Source: an uncultured Desulfobulbaceae bacterium
GTDB taxonomy: Bacteria; Desulfobacterota; Desulfobulbia; Desulfobulbales; BM004
Assembly (NCBI GenBank): GCA_945787325.1
Contig: CALZHP010000010.1
Coordinates: 1-50,841, forward strand
Direction of reading: 5' to 3'
Length of the DNA: 50,841 bases
Shown here: positions 26,490 through 36,774 of the stretch, one piece after another
Layout: every line of letters begins with the position of its first letter
Numbering within the stretch: position 1 is the stretch's first letter
Notes under the pieces: model-generated
Told to the model about the DNA's origin: nothing
Seen by the model: only the letters and a program-made list of their open reading frames with translations
Databases searched by the model: none
Position numbers and translations under genes: made by a program

Positions 26490-28454
26490 TTGTCGAAAAT
26501 AAAAATTCTCTCTGAACATCTTGCAAACCAGATCGCCGCTGGAGAGGTAATTGAACGGCCTGCATCCGTTGTTAAGGAATTCCTTGAAAATTCCATCGAC
26601 GCAGGTTCCGAGCAGATATCCATTCAGGTTGAAGGCGGAGGAACGCGCCTTGTCAGAGTTATTGACGACGGGGCCGGTATGGATGCAGACGATGTACTTC
26701 TCTGCCTGGAACGTCATGCGACCAGCAAGCTCAGCGATACAGATGATGACCGACAGCTTACCTCAATCAGCACCCTGGGTTTCAGGGGCGAGGCAATTCC
26801 CAGTATAGCCTCTGTTTCTCAGCTCACTATCACATCCAGAACAGAAGCTTCAGATCTTGGCACCTGTGTTGTTGTAAAATACGGCAAGGTTATGAAAGTT
26901 CATGAAACAGGGTGCGGCAAAGGCACTGTTATGGAAGTCCGTAATCTTTTCGGAAATGTACCAGCGCGAAAAAAGTTTCTTAAATCGAATCGTACTGAGC
27001 TCTATCACATTGAAGAGACAATAAAAAACTACGCACTGGCAAATTATTACCTTGGTATGACTTACGAAGTAAACAATAGAACTGTAATAAATCTGCCGGC
27101 ACAAACAGACACCCTGGAGACACGGACAAGAAAAATTTTCGGGAACATTACTGCACGGCTTATTCCTGTAGAGGGAAACACCGGAACAAGTAACGGCTCT
27201 GACCACGTTAAAATTTCAGGGTATCTTTTACTCCCAGGTGAATTGGCTGCAACCTCAGCAAAACTACGTATGTTTGTTAACGGCAGAGCCATCCGCGACA
27301 GAATGGTAATCCACGCAGTCAAAGAAGGGCTGGCAAATTTTCTTATGAAAGGCACATCACCTTCAGGAGTTCTTTTCATTTCTTTGCCGCCTGATTCTGT
27401 TGATGTAAACGTACATCCTACTAAACAGGAAATTCGTTTTCACAAAGCTAATGCAATACACCAACTTGTTGTTTCCAGTGTAAGAAACGCTATTGAACAG
27501 CACCAGGAGTATCTGAAATTTTCTGTATTCGGTGCTCCGGATTCCCAAATTTCTGAAAACAATCAGATCAAAGGTGCTGAACAAAATACCTTTACTGGCA
27601 ATAACTGGGGTCAGCAAGGTCTCCCGCTTGCTAGGAGTAAAGGTTCAAAATCTTATCCTAAACCATTTACATCTCGCCGCAATCCCAGCCACGGTACAAA
27701 TGTGCCGACAACGGAAACTCCTTTTATAAATGACATCCCACAAGGCCACAATACTTCTCCTTCAGCTAATGCAGACCATTCTGTTCCCGAGACGATTACA
27801 GGAGAAACCTCTCCATCGGAATATGGTCAAGAACAGCGCCCTGAAGTGATACAATCTCTAAACCCGATCGGTCAGGTCTTCGATTTGTATATACTTTGTG
27901 AATCAAAAGGAACTCCGGAGTCATCCTTTGTTGTTATCGATCAGCATGCTGCACATGAACGAATTATTTTTGAAAACCTCAAGAAGCAGTTCAGCGAAAA
28001 AAATGTCCCCAGCCAGGCATTACTCTTCCCAAAAGTTCTCGAATTTAATCCTTCCCAGGCCAGAATACTTGAGAAATATGAGGAACTTATTACTCTACTT
28101 GGCTTTAGAATAGATGATTTTGGTGACGGTAGCTACGTAGTGAAATCCGTCCCGGCAATTCTTGCTCATTTAACGGTCGACGAACTTATGGCTGGTGTTT
28201 TTGCAGAATTCTCAATGGCAGAAAAAGAAGCCTCTGGGCAAAATATTTCAACTTCTAACAGGTTTGATGGAGTACTCTCAGCAATGGCATGCAAAGCGGC
28301 GATCAAAGCTGGCAGATCTCTTGAACCTGAAGAAATTGAGAGCCTCCTGGAACAGATGCAGGAAAGCAACGTTTTTTCTCATTGTCCTCATGGCCGGCCT
28401 GTTATTAAATCATTCAATGCTGATGATATGAAAAAGTGGTTTTATAGAACCTAG
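26490..28454 (+). CDS. mutL: DNA mismatch repair protein MutL, endonuclease type
   Basis: A 654-residue MutL. The N-terminal GHKL ATPase shows ANQIAAGEVIERP, the catalytic EFLENSIDAG motif, DDGAGM and TLGFRGEAI. A variable linker (about 340-450) leads to the C-terminal dimerisation domain, which carries the metal-dependent nicking motif DQHA(X)2E(X)4E (DQHAAHERIIFE near 484), plus ACKAAIKAG and CPHGRP. It is therefore the endonuclease type found in bacteria without MutH, unlike E. coli MutL. The start is TTG with a GGA site upstream. mutS is not in the window. Confidence 0.96.
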   Translation: MSKIKILSEHLANQIAAGEVIERPASVVKEFLENSIDAGSEQISIQVEGGGTRLVRVIDDGAGMDADDVLLCLERHATSKLSDTDDDRQLTSISTLGFRGEAIPSIASVSQLTITSRTEASDLGTCVVVKYGKVMKVHETGCGKGTVMEVRNLFGNVPARKKFLKSNRTELYHIEETIKNYALANYYLGMTYEVNNRTVINLPAQTDTLETRTRKIFGNITARLIPVEGNTGTSNGSDHVKISGYLLLPGELAATSAKLRMFVNGRAIRDRMVIHAVKEGLANFLMKGTSPSGVLFISLPPDSVDVNVHPTKQEIRFHKANAIHQLVVSSVRNAIEQHQEYLKFSVFGAPDSQISENNQIKGAEQNTFTGNNWGQQGLPLARSKGSKSYPKPFTSRRNPSHGTNVPTTETPFINDIPQGHNTSPSANADHSVPETITGETSPSEYGQEQRPEVIQSLNPIGQVFDLYILCESKGTPESSFVVIDQHAAHERIIFENLKKQFSEKNVPSQALLFPKVLEFNPSQARILEKYEELITLLGFRIDDFGDGSYVVKSVPAILAHLTVDELMAGVFAEFSMAEKEASGQNISTSNRFDGVLSAMACKAAIKAGRSLEPEEIESLLEQMQESNVFSHCPHGRPVIKSFNADDMKKWFYRT

Positions 28455-28493
28455 CTGTATTGATGTTCTCTACTAATTAAAAAAGAGGTACAT

Positions 28494-30668
28494 ATGCCTG
28501 ATGATGGGTTATACATTCAGCTTTTCAGTATCCATGGATTAATAAGAGGAATATCTCCGGAACTTGGGCGTGACGCCGACACCGGTGGGCAAATCAAATA
28601 TGTCCTGGAACTTGCCAAATCATTGGGTGAACATCCTGAAGTTGCCAAGGTTGATCTTTTTACCCGGCTCATACATGATAAAGTCGTCTCTTCAGACTAT
28701 TCCAATGAGATCGAACCTCTTTCAGATAACGTACGTATAGTTCGCCTGCAATGCGGCGGCAGAAAATATATCAGAAAAGAACTTCTCTGGCCTCATCTGG
28801 AAGAATTTATTGATAAGACCTTGAAATTTATCAAGTCTGAAGGCATGACTCCAGACATATTTCATGGCCATTATGCCGACGGCGGCTATGTCGCCAGAGA
28901 ACTTGCCAGCATTTTCAGTTTACCTTTCATTTTTACCGGCCACTCAATGGGCCGTCATAAAAAAATGAAGCTTTTGAAAGAAGGCTCCAGCCCGGAAGAG
29001 ATCAGCAGACGCTACAAAATCGACAACCGCATCAGTGTTGAAGAAAGGATAATAAAAGCTGCCGATCTCATCATCACCAGCACCCGCCATGAGATTATTA
29101 ATCAATATTCTTTGTATGAAAGTTTTGAGGCAGGCAGCTATTCTATAATCCCTCCCGGTATCGATCTGGAGATATTCTATCCTTATTATAATTATAAGCT
29201 TGATCCCAATTTCGAGACCGAGAATGCCAGACAGACCCGTGTAACTCTTCTTCAGGAACTGCATCGATTCTGGATTGAACCCCAAAAACCCTTTATTCTT
29301 GCCCTTTGCCGACCGGATCAGAGAAAAAACATATCCGGACTTATCACAGCATATGCCGAAGACAAAGAACTACAAGCTATTGCCAACCTGGCCATTTTTG
29401 CAGGTATCCGAAAAGACATAAAAGATATGGAGGAAAACGAACGTGATGTGCTCACGAAAATGCTGCTGCAGATGGACAGTTACGACCTTTATGGTAAACT
29501 TGCCATACCCAAGAAACATGATTTCACGACCGAGGTTCCTGAGTTATATCGTTTATGCGCAGATAGTGGTGGTATATTTGTTAACCCTGCATTGATTGAA
29601 CCATTTGGCCTCACACTGATTGAAGCAGCTGCATGTGGATTGCCAATCATCGCAACGAGGGAAGGCGGGCCGGCAGACATCATCGAAAATTGCAATAACG
29701 GCACCCTTATTGATCCTACTAATCCTGAGGAAATTTCCAAAGCAACCAGGAAAATTCTCGTCGATAAAGAATTATGGGAGAAATACTCAAAAAATGGAAT
29801 TAATGGAGTAAGGCAACATTACTCATGGAACGCACACTGCGAACAGGCTGCAAAACTTATGATTAAAGTACAGCAGGATTTACCTTCTGCGGATAGAGAG
29901 GAGGGCTGGAAGAAATCCATGGCAATCGGCCACAGGTTAACAAGTATTGACCGCCTTCTGATATCTGATATAGACAATACCCTCGTAGGTGACGAGAGCT
30001 CTCTCGATGAACTTCTGAGTATATTCCGAGAAAACAACATGATCGTCTGCTGGGGAGTTGCCACGGGACGAAGTCTTGATATGACTTTGCATGTTTTGGA
30101 AAAGCACCACATACCTGTTCCCGACATTCTGGTCTGTTCTGTGGGAACTGAAATTTACTATGGGCCGGACATATCACCGGATAAGGGATGGCAGCAACAT
30201 CTTATCCACAAATGGAGACCCGAAATTATCAGGGAAGTTTTGTCCGACCTTACCTACCTGAATCCACAGGAAGGTAAGAAACAGAGAAAATTCAAAATCA
30301 GCTATTATATGGAAGATGATCCGGATCAGCTGGCCCAGGTGCACAAAATTCTGCAGGAAAACAAACTGCGTTATCACCTTATTTACTCTCACGGCCAGTT
30401 CCTGGACATCCTTCCATATCGGGCCTCAAAGGGCAAAGCCATTCGCTACTTGAGCTATAAGTGGGAAATACCAATCTCCTCTATCATGGTGTGCGGTGAT
30501 TCTGGGAATGATACCGATATGCTGCGCGGAGACACCCGCGGAGTAGTTGTGGCCAATTTCAGTAAAGAGCTTGAAGCACTTAAGGGACATCGCAATATTT
30601 TCTTTAGCGGTAATGAATACGCGGCAGGAATAATTGACGGAATCAGAAATTACAATTTCCTAAGTTAA
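28494..30668 (+). CDS. Sucrose-phosphate synthase with fused phosphatase domain
   Basis: A two-domain enzyme of 724 residues. Residues 1-470 form a GT4 glycosyltransferase with the SPS signature (HGLIRGISPELGRDADTGGQ, HGHYADGGYVA, PALIEPFGLTLIEAAACGLP), joining UDP- or ADP-glucose to fructose 6-phosphate. Residues from about 485 form a HAD sucrose-6-phosphatase domain whose catalytic residues are intact (DIDNTLVGDE, ASKGKAIRYL, GDSGNDTDM), so one protein probably makes free sucrose. AAGAGGTACAT precedes the ATG. It lies 39 bp after mutL and is followed by sucrose synthase and a PfkB kinase. Confidence 0.93.
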   Translation: MPDDGLYIQLFSIHGLIRGISPELGRDADTGGQIKYVLELAKSLGEHPEVAKVDLFTRLIHDKVVSSDYSNEIEPLSDNVRIVRLQCGGRKYIRKELLWPHLEEFIDKTLKFIKSEGMTPDIFHGHYADGGYVARELASIFSLPFIFTGHSMGRHKKMKLLKEGSSPEEISRRYKIDNRISVEERIIKAADLIITSTRHEIINQYSLYESFEAGSYSIIPPGIDLEIFYPYYNYKLDPNFETENARQTRVTLLQELHRFWIEPQKPFILALCRPDQRKNISGLITAYAEDKELQAIANLAIFAGIRKDIKDMEENERDVLTKMLLQMDSYDLYGKLAIPKKHDFTTEVPELYRLCADSGGIFVNPALIEPFGLTLIEAAACGLPIIATREGGPADIIENCNNGTLIDPTNPEEISKATRKILVDKELWEKYSKNGINGVRQHYSWNAHCEQAAKLMIKVQQDLPSADREEGWKKSMAIGHRLTSIDRLLISDIDNTLVGDESSLDELLSIFRENNMIVCWGVATGRSLDMTLHVLEKHHIPVPDILVCSVGTEIYYGPDISPDKGWQQHLIHKWRPEIIREVLSDLTYLNPQEGKKQRKFKISYYMEDDPDQLAQVHKILQENKLRYHLIYSHGQFLDILPYRASKGKAIRYLSYKWEIPISSIMVCGDSGNDTDMLRGDTRGVVVANFSKELEALKGHRNIFFSGNEYAAGIIDGIRNYNFLS

Positions 30669-30754
30669 AATTTCAAGTTACGTTTTTAATGCATCATATA
30701 ATTAGTATAAGTATACCTCCATGAATATCGAACGAGAGATTATAGGACAACCAA

Positions 30755-33148
30755 ATGAGAAAAACTCTAGCAAGCTTTATAGATGATCAGGAAATTAAAC
30801 CTTTCCAGGACTTCCTTTTCTCTTTGAACGATTCTTCACCCAATCCAATTGCCCTGCAAAACGATATTCTTGTCGCTTTCGACCGATATCTTGAAGAAAA
30901 CAGTGATGCTGGCAACATGACCAGCGGGAAAAGGTTTCTGCGCAAAGTACAGGAAATACTTCTTCTTAATGATCACCTCATCCTAGTGCATCGTCATCGA
31001 AGGGCCAACTGCAGGATTTACAAACTGGATCGTGATTTAACCGACCTGTTCCAGATTTCCAAAACAAAATACCTGACCGTCAAAGAACAGCTAATAAAAC
31101 CCGACCTACCTGAGGATACCAGCCGTCTTGAAGTGAATCTTGATCCCTTTTACGATTACGGACCCAACCTCAAAGACCCCGATACCATTGGCTATGGCAT
31201 CAGGCACCTGAACAGATACATGTTCACCAAGATGGCCCAGCAGCCTAAGGAGTGGGCTAACTCCCTTTATGAATTTTTAAAATTACACCAGTTGCACGGC
31301 GTTCAGCTCCTTCTTGATGGCAAAATCATCCGGAACACGGATGAACTTGAGAGTGCTCTCGAAGATGCTGTAGATTTTCTGGATCGATGTGATTGCCCGG
31401 AAAACCTGAAAAAAATTAAAAGTAAGCTGCGCAGCATGGGCTTTCTTGAAGGCTGGGGAGATAACGCCGAAAGAATTATTGAAACAATAAACCTCCTTCA
31501 GGATACCCTGGAACAGCCTAATGAATCCACACTTGAAGAGTTCCTCTCAAGAATACCAATGGTTTCCAAGGTTGTACTTGTTTCACCCCATGGCTGGTTC
31601 GGGCAAAAAAATGTTTTGGGGCGGCCGGATACCGGTGGACAGGTGGTCTATATCCTAGACCAGGCGAAAGCCCTGGAGAGTTATATTACTGAAGATTTCA
31701 AACACTCCGGCATTGATATCGAGCCCAAGGTATTGATAGTTACCCGCCTGATTCCTGAGAGCGAGGGCACAACTTCGGGCCAACGTTTAGAAAAGGTGAA
31801 CAGTACGAGAAATGCGTACATACTGCGGGTTCCTTTCAGAGAAGAGAATGGTGATATTGTCCCGCATTGGATATCACGGTTCAGGGTCTGGCCATATCTT
31901 GACAGGTTCACGATAGATGCCGAAAAAGAGATCAGGAACGAACTGGAAGGACGGCCCGACTTGATCGTTGGTAATTATTCAGACGGTAACATGGTGGCAA
32001 CCGGGTTATCAAATAACATGGATGTCATCCAATGCAATATTGCTCACGCCCTGGAGAAATCAAAATACCTCTTTAGCGATTTATACTGGCAGAATTTTGA
32101 AGATAAATATCATTTCTCTGTACAGTTTATAGCCGATATTATATCCATGAATCTCACAAACTTTATAATAACCAGTACACGACAGGAGATAATTGGCACG
32201 GAAAACGCTATCGGTCAGTATGAATCCTACCAGTTTTTCACTATGCCCGGTCTTATGAAGGTCAGTAACGGAATTGATCTATTTCATCCGCGTTTTAATG
32301 TTATTCCTCCAGGAGTTAATGAAGAGGTCTTTTTTCCTTTTACTGATAACAAACGCCGGGACATGAAACAAAAAGAATTGATGACCGAACTTCTTTACAG
32401 CAGAGATGATGAGGACTGTTTCGGAACTCTGGAACATCCCGAGCGCTTTCCCATTTTTTCTATTGCTAGGTTGGATCGCATAAAAAACCTCACGGGTCTG
32501 GTCGAGGCGTATGCCCAGAACCAGGAACTTCGTGAGCAAGCTAATATAATCATTATAGCAAGCACGCTGAATCCCGAACAGTCCAGCGATACGGAAGAGA
32601 AAGAAGAAATTAACAAAATGCACGCCCTCATAGACAATTACGACCTGCATGGCCATATCAGGTGGATCGGCAAATTTCTTTCAAAAAAAGATACTGGTGC
32701 AGCCTATCGTGTGGTAGCAGACAGAAAAGGTTTATTTGTGCAGCCCGCTCTTTTTGAGGCGTTCGGACTCACTATTCTTGAAGCCATGCACAGTGGATTA
32801 CCAGTATTTGCAACAGAATTCGGAGGGCCCCAGGAAATTATAGAAGACGGTGTAAGTGGTTTCCTAATTAATCCTACTCAGTATGATGCAATGACTGAAA
32901 GTATCAATTCATTTATTATTGCCTGCCGTGAAAACCCAAGTCATTGGGAAAAATATTCGGAAGCTGGGCTCAAGAGGGCGCAAAATCACTTTACCTGGAA
33001 ACTTTACTGCAAAAGGCTCACCCGCCTCACAAAAGTATACGGCTTTTGGAAATTTTCCACCTCCAACGTGGCAAAATCCCGACTGGCACAGTACTGTCAC
33101 CTTCTCTACCATCTTATCTTTAAGGCGCGGGCCGAGAAAATCCGTTAG
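30755..33148 (+). CDS. Sucrose synthase
   Basis: Reversible enzyme that cleaves sucrose with UDP or ADP to fructose and NDP-glucose. The 797-residue length is that of full sucrose synthases. The N-terminal regulatory region (about 1-260) is followed by the GT-B core with HGWFGQKNVLGRPDTGGQVVY in two parts around residue 285, NYSDGNMVA, HALEKSKYL, the RLDRIKNLTGLVEAY nucleotide-sugar motif and QPALFEAFGLTILEAM. It is downstream of the sucrose-phosphate synthase gene by 86 bp. Together they allow sucrose to be built and recycled. Confidence 0.95.
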   Translation: MRKTLASFIDDQEIKPFQDFLFSLNDSSPNPIALQNDILVAFDRYLEENSDAGNMTSGKRFLRKVQEILLLNDHLILVHRHRRANCRIYKLDRDLTDLFQISKTKYLTVKEQLIKPDLPEDTSRLEVNLDPFYDYGPNLKDPDTIGYGIRHLNRYMFTKMAQQPKEWANSLYEFLKLHQLHGVQLLLDGKIIRNTDELESALEDAVDFLDRCDCPENLKKIKSKLRSMGFLEGWGDNAERIIETINLLQDTLEQPNESTLEEFLSRIPMVSKVVLVSPHGWFGQKNVLGRPDTGGQVVYILDQAKALESYITEDFKHSGIDIEPKVLIVTRLIPESEGTTSGQRLEKVNSTRNAYILRVPFREENGDIVPHWISRFRVWPYLDRFTIDAEKEIRNELEGRPDLIVGNYSDGNMVATGLSNNMDVIQCNIAHALEKSKYLFSDLYWQNFEDKYHFSVQFIADIISMNLTNFIITSTRQEIIGTENAIGQYESYQFFTMPGLMKVSNGIDLFHPRFNVIPPGVNEEVFFPFTDNKRRDMKQKELMTELLYSRDDEDCFGTLEHPERFPIFSIARLDRIKNLTGLVEAYAQNQELREQANIIIIASTLNPEQSSDTEEKEEINKMHALIDNYDLHGHIRWIGKFLSKKDTGAAYRVVADRKGLFVQPALFEAFGLTILEAMHSGLPVFATEFGGPQEIIEDGVSGFLINPTQYDAMTESINSFIIACRENPSHWEKYSEAGLKRAQNHFTWKLYCKRLTRLTKVYGFWKFSTSNVAKSRLAQYCHLLYHLIFKARAEKIR

Positions 33149-33189
33149 CCTGAGATGAAATTAAAATTCATAAGAGACTGGGAGTTTAT

Positions 33190-34047
33190 ATGATAATATC
33201 TGTCGGGGAAGTAGTATGGGACATCTTTACAGATAGACAAATACTGGGAGGTGCGCCGCTTAACGTAGCTTATCACCTTCAATCTCTCAATATGGAAGTT
33301 ATGTTCATCAGCCGGGTTGGCACCGATGCCCTGGGAGAAAGCACAGTTGAACATATACAAACCCTTGGCCTTTCTACTGCAGGTATTCAAATAGATAATC
33401 TTTTGCCCACAGGACGAGTAAATGTGACTGTAGACGAACACAATGAACCACACTTTGACATTGTGGCTCCAGCTGCATGGGACAACATAGACACCCTGGA
33501 TGCTCTGCAAGTGGTAGCCGAAAAGTGTCCTGGAAGTTTTCACCTGGTTTACGGTACTCTGGCCCAACGCAATGCGATAAGCAGGAAAGCTATTCATGCA
33601 CTGCGACAGAAAGCGGAATTATGTTTTTACGATGTTAACCTGCGTCCGCCATTCACCACAGAGGAGCTTGTTTTAGAATCCCTTGAAATTTCAGATATCG
33701 TCAAAATGAATGACAATGAAATTTGTACAGTTGCCGGTTGGCTTAGCATTCCTTTTGAAAACCCCAAAGAGGCAGCCCGGGCAATCCTCGAACGTTACAA
33801 CCTGAAACTCTTGGTTGTAACAGCCGGTGCACATGGCGCCTGGCTCGTGGATAAGGATAACTATTATGAGCACCCGGGGTTCCCGGCAACAATCGCTGAT
33901 ACGGTTGGAGCTGGTGATGCTTTTTTTGCTGCTTTGATTGAAGGATACATCAACGATTACCCGCCTTCAGACTGCCTTGCACGCGCCAATAAAAGAGGTT
34001 CATATGTCGCTTCACGCAACGGGGCAACACCGGAAATGGGTTTGTGA
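33190..34047 (+). CDS. PfkB-family sugar kinase, probable fructokinase
   Basis: Ribokinase-fold kinase of 285 residues. It has the N-terminal GGAPLNVAYHLQSL substrate motif, a central NDNEI motif, and the catalytic anion-hole motif DTVGAGDAFFAAL near residue 237. The bacterial fructokinase pattern (GEVVWDIF, GGAPLNVA) and its position 41 bp after sucrose synthase argue that it phosphorylates the fructose released from sucrose. GGGAGTTTAT gives a good ribosome site. Exact hexose specificity is inferred from context. Confidence 0.9.
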   Translation: MIISVGEVVWDIFTDRQILGGAPLNVAYHLQSLNMEVMFISRVGTDALGESTVEHIQTLGLSTAGIQIDNLLPTGRVNVTVDEHNEPHFDIVAPAAWDNIDTLDALQVVAEKCPGSFHLVYGTLAQRNAISRKAIHALRQKAELCFYDVNLRPPFTTEELVLESLEISDIVKMNDNEICTVAGWLSIPFENPKEAARAILERYNLKLLVVTAGAHGAWLVDKDNYYEHPGFPATIADTVGAGDAFFAALIEGYINDYPPSDCLARANKRGSYVASRNGATPEMGL

Positions 34048-34183
34048 ATGAATAATTTACAACCTGAACTCAACCTTTAACAATTTTTGACCATTTATTT
34101 ATTTTATCGTACAGTTACACTTCAAACCGTTACCTTTTCACCCTTAATGAAATCTTTCTAATAAGCTTTTTTCCAGAAATACA

Positions 34184-35509
34184 ATGACTTCACAAATAAC
34201 CATCATCGGCGGCGGTCTGGCTGGATGTGAGGCTTCCTGGCAGGCGGCTGAACGTGGCTACAGAGTTAAGCTCTACGAAATGAAACCATACACATATAGC
34301 CCGGCACATAGTTCACCACAGCTTGCCGAACTGGTTTGCAGCAATTCCATGCGTTCCAATGATGTAAACTCAGCGGTCGGTCTTTTGAAGGAAGAGATGA
34401 GGCTCACCGGTTCGCTGATAATGAATGCAGCTTACGAGACCCGAGTGCCGGCTGGTAAAGCGCTGGCTGTTGATCGTGAAAAATTTGCAGCTTATATAAC
34501 CAAAACAATAGAAGCCCATAAATCAATTGAGATCATCCGGGAAGAGGTGAATCAAATACCGACACCAAACCCCGAAACACCCGCCATAATAGTGGCCACT
34601 GGTCCTTTGACATCGCCGTCTCTTGCCCGGTCGCTCACAGAACTGACAGGCAAAGACAATCTCGCTTTCTATGATGCCATTGCACCAATACTGGATGCTG
34701 AATCACTTGATATGGATATTATTTACCAGGCCTCACGCTATGATGAAGGTCCGGGTGATTATCTTAACTGTCCCATGAATGAAGAAGAGTATAATAATTT
34801 CATCAACATGCTCAAGGATGCTGAAAAAGTTCCATTGAAGAGTTTTGAAGAGGAAAAATACTTTGAAGGCTGCCTTCCAATCGAAGTTATGCTTGATCGT
34901 GGAGATGATACCCTTCGTTTCGGCCCCATGAAGCCAGTTGGCCTGCCCGATCCGAGAACGGGAAAAGACCCTTATGCAGTAGTTCAACTCAGAAAAGAAG
35001 ACTTGGAGGGAAATTACTATAACATGGTGGGATTCCAGACTAAACTTGCCTATCCGGAACAGAAAAGAGTTTTCCGTGCTATCCCTGGCCTTGCAAAGGT
35101 CGAATTCACTCGGCTTGGCAGCATACATAGAAATACCTTTATATGCGCCCCTGAGATCCTTGCCCCTTCCCTGCAGTTAAAAAAACGGCCTGACATTTTC
35201 CTGGCAGGGCAGCTCTCCGGTGTTGAAGGCTATGTGGAGTCGACAGCTATGGGTATGCTGGCAGGTATCAACGCCAGCTTGCTGGTCAAGGAGGAAGAAA
35301 TAAAGACACCCCCGCCAAACACAGCACTGGGGGCACTTCTCCATCATCTTACCGAAACCGAACCAAAACGTTTTCAACCCTCAAATATCAATTTCGGCCT
35401 CTTTCCACCAATCGGTAAAAAAATTCCGAAGAGGATGCGCGGTGAATACCGTTCGCATCTGGCCTTAAAGGAACTGTACAAATGGCTACCTACTATACAG
35501 GATCAGTAA
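34184..35509 (+). CDS. trmFO: Folate- and FAD-dependent tRNA uracil-54 methyltransferase
   Basis: Makes ribothymidine at position 54 of tRNA using methylenetetrahydrofolate. The 441-residue protein starts with the FAD-binding motif [12 protein letters not shown], has the catalytic-type cysteine regions [10 protein letters not shown] and [13 protein letters not shown], and ends with the typical C-terminus ([20 protein letters not shown]). Full length. TrmFO replaces the SAM-dependent TrmA in many anaerobic and Gram-positive lineages. It stands 136 bp after the kinase gene. Confidence 0.97.
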   Translation: MTSQITIIGGGLAGCEASWQAAERGYRVKLYEMKPYTYSPAHSSPQLAELVCSNSMRSNDVNSAVGLLKEEMRLTGSLIMNAAYETRVPAGKALAVDREKFAAYITKTIEAHKSIEIIREEVNQIPTPNPETPAIIVATGPLTSPSLARSLTELTGKDNLAFYDAIAPILDAESLDMDIIYQASRYDEGPGDYLNCPMNEEEYNNFINMLKDAEKVPLKSFEEEKYFEGCLPIEVMLDRGDDTLRFGPMKPVGLPDPRTGKDPYAVVQLRKEDLEGNYYNMVGFQTKLAYPEQKRVFRAIPGLAKVEFTRLGSIHRNTFICAPEILAPSLQLKKRPDIFLAGQLSGVEGYVESTAMGMLAGINASLLVKEEEIKTPPPNTALGALLHHLTETEPKRFQPSNINFGLFPPIGKKIPKRMRGEYRSHLALKELYKWLPTIQDQ

Positions 35510-35514
35510 AAAAA

Positions 35515-36252
35515 ATGATTGAATCCCGAATGGATAATGAAGCCATATGGGCCAAAACTTATTCTGAAGCCCATGAACTGCTTCAGAATAAAATAAGCTC
35601 TATTTCTGTCGGCCATACAGATCTAAACCTTCCAAAGACAACTGAAAGTGAACCGGGTGGAAAAACTGTAGACTGTGCCAGTCGAGGAAATTCTCATATC
35701 GTAGCTATAGGTATTTCATTAGGTGGTCCAAAAGCATTGACGGAAATGCTGCCCCTTCTCCCTTCGGATATAGGAGTTCCCATACTGGTTGCCCAGCATA
35801 TGCTTCCTGGTTTTACAAAAAACCTTGCCCAAAGCCTGAACGATAAATGCCTGCTTACTGTGAAGGAAGCTGAAGACGATGAATTCCTCCGCCCTAATAC
35901 GGTATTTATCGCACCAGGAGGCTACCAAATGAAGGTTACCGGAACAAAACGCATCCGCATTACAGATGAAGCTTTCGGAAATAATAGCAGCCCTTCCATA
36001 GACTGCCTTTTCAATTCAGTAGCCAGCCATTTTGCCGCTAACGCAACTGCTGTCATTATGACCGGAATGGGGAGAGATGGGATAAAAGGTCTACAAGCAT
36101 TGAAAAGCAAGGGCGCATTGATTATTGCCCAGGATGAATCTACGTCTATAGCATACGGTATGCCAAAGGAAGCTGTTGATGCCGGCATTGCCGACATCAT
36201 CGCACCACTTTCTGATATTGCTCTCGAAATCTGCCGAACATTAAGAAAATAA
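35515..36252 (+). CDS. Stand-alone CheB methylesterase domain
   Basis: A 245-residue protein with only the CheB catalytic domain, preceded by a 60-residue unstructured-looking N-terminus and no receiver domain. The catalytic triad is intact: S68 in GISLGG, H95 in AQHMLPGF and D188 in TGMGRDG, and the substrate-loop region IAPGGYQMKV is present. It would remove methyl groups from (or deamidate) chemoreceptor glutamates, but without a receiver its control is unclear. ATG at 35515 is preferred because the in-frame upstream ATG at 35482 lies within trmFO and no ribosome site favours it. No cheR is adjacent. Confidence 0.88.
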   Translation: MIESRMDNEAIWAKTYSEAHELLQNKISSISVGHTDLNLPKTTESEPGGKTVDCASRGNSHIVAIGISLGGPKALTEMLPLLPSDIGVPILVAQHMLPGFTKNLAQSLNDKCLLTVKEAEDDEFLRPNTVFIAPGGYQMKVTGTKRIRITDEAFGNNSSPSIDCLFNSVASHFAANATAVIMTGMGRDGIKGLQALKSKGALIIAQDESTSIAYGMPKEAVDAGIADIIAPLSDIALEICRTLRK

Positions 36253-36774
36253 AAATCATTGTAGCCTTCAGTCTCAGATGATTAGCTTAACCTCTGATGA
36301 GTTCAACACATTAAGAGTTGGTCGTGTAAAACATATCTCTTATTTTACGGGGACGGACAATATAGAATGCTAGAACCATTTTTTTGCATTTTATTTAATT
36401 GTTTTTGGGGTGGCTTCCGTGTTTATGGTTGTCATTTTATCCTGAGCAATCCCGATGGGATTACTTCTGACGGCTTTCCTGTGCACCATCTCCACCTTAA
36501 AGTTCTGCCTTGAAAACCAGCTAATAACCAACAAAAACAACTAGAAACACAAACTAGGATACTTATTATAATAAAAATGTACTGTATTATCGTTAATATA
36601 TATAAATTTCGGCCTTTTTAAAACGATCGGTGGGAAGCCTATGAAGCCGTGTGATGAATTCCATTTTCAACTGGCCTTTATAACGCTTGATGAATGGTTG
36701 AGCAAATCGTATAGTGGGTGATCCTAACTTCAAGATAATAAAGTAATAAATATTCCAGCAAAAAGGGGAAACAG
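36253..36774. other. Intergenic region with a possible gene remnant
   Basis: 522 bp without an intact gene. A stem-like pair GTAAAA/TTTTAC is present near 36325-36347, directly before a GGGGACGGAC stretch of the kind often seen at the edges of small repeat elements. On the minus strand 36724-36593 an open frame of about 43 codons with protein-like composition (FAQPFIKRYKGQLKMEF and on) has no start codon or ribosome site of its own, and looks like the broken 3' end of a gene. The remainder is AT-rich. Confidence 0.4.
36593..36724 (-). pseudogene. Possible 3' fragment of a lost gene
   Basis: The frame reads GSPTIRFAQPFIKRYKGQ, then LKMEFITRLHRLPTDRF, and ends KKAEIYIY before a stop. The composition is rich in Lys, Arg and aromatic residues with sensible codons, whereas the sequence upstream in the same frame turns into AT-rich low-quality protein. 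I do not recognise the family. It may equally be chance. Confidence 0.25.

Noticed and set aside
36350-36360. GGGGACGGAC stretch resembling edges of REP-type elements.
   Set aside because: A single short copy with no repeat partner or transposase in the window.
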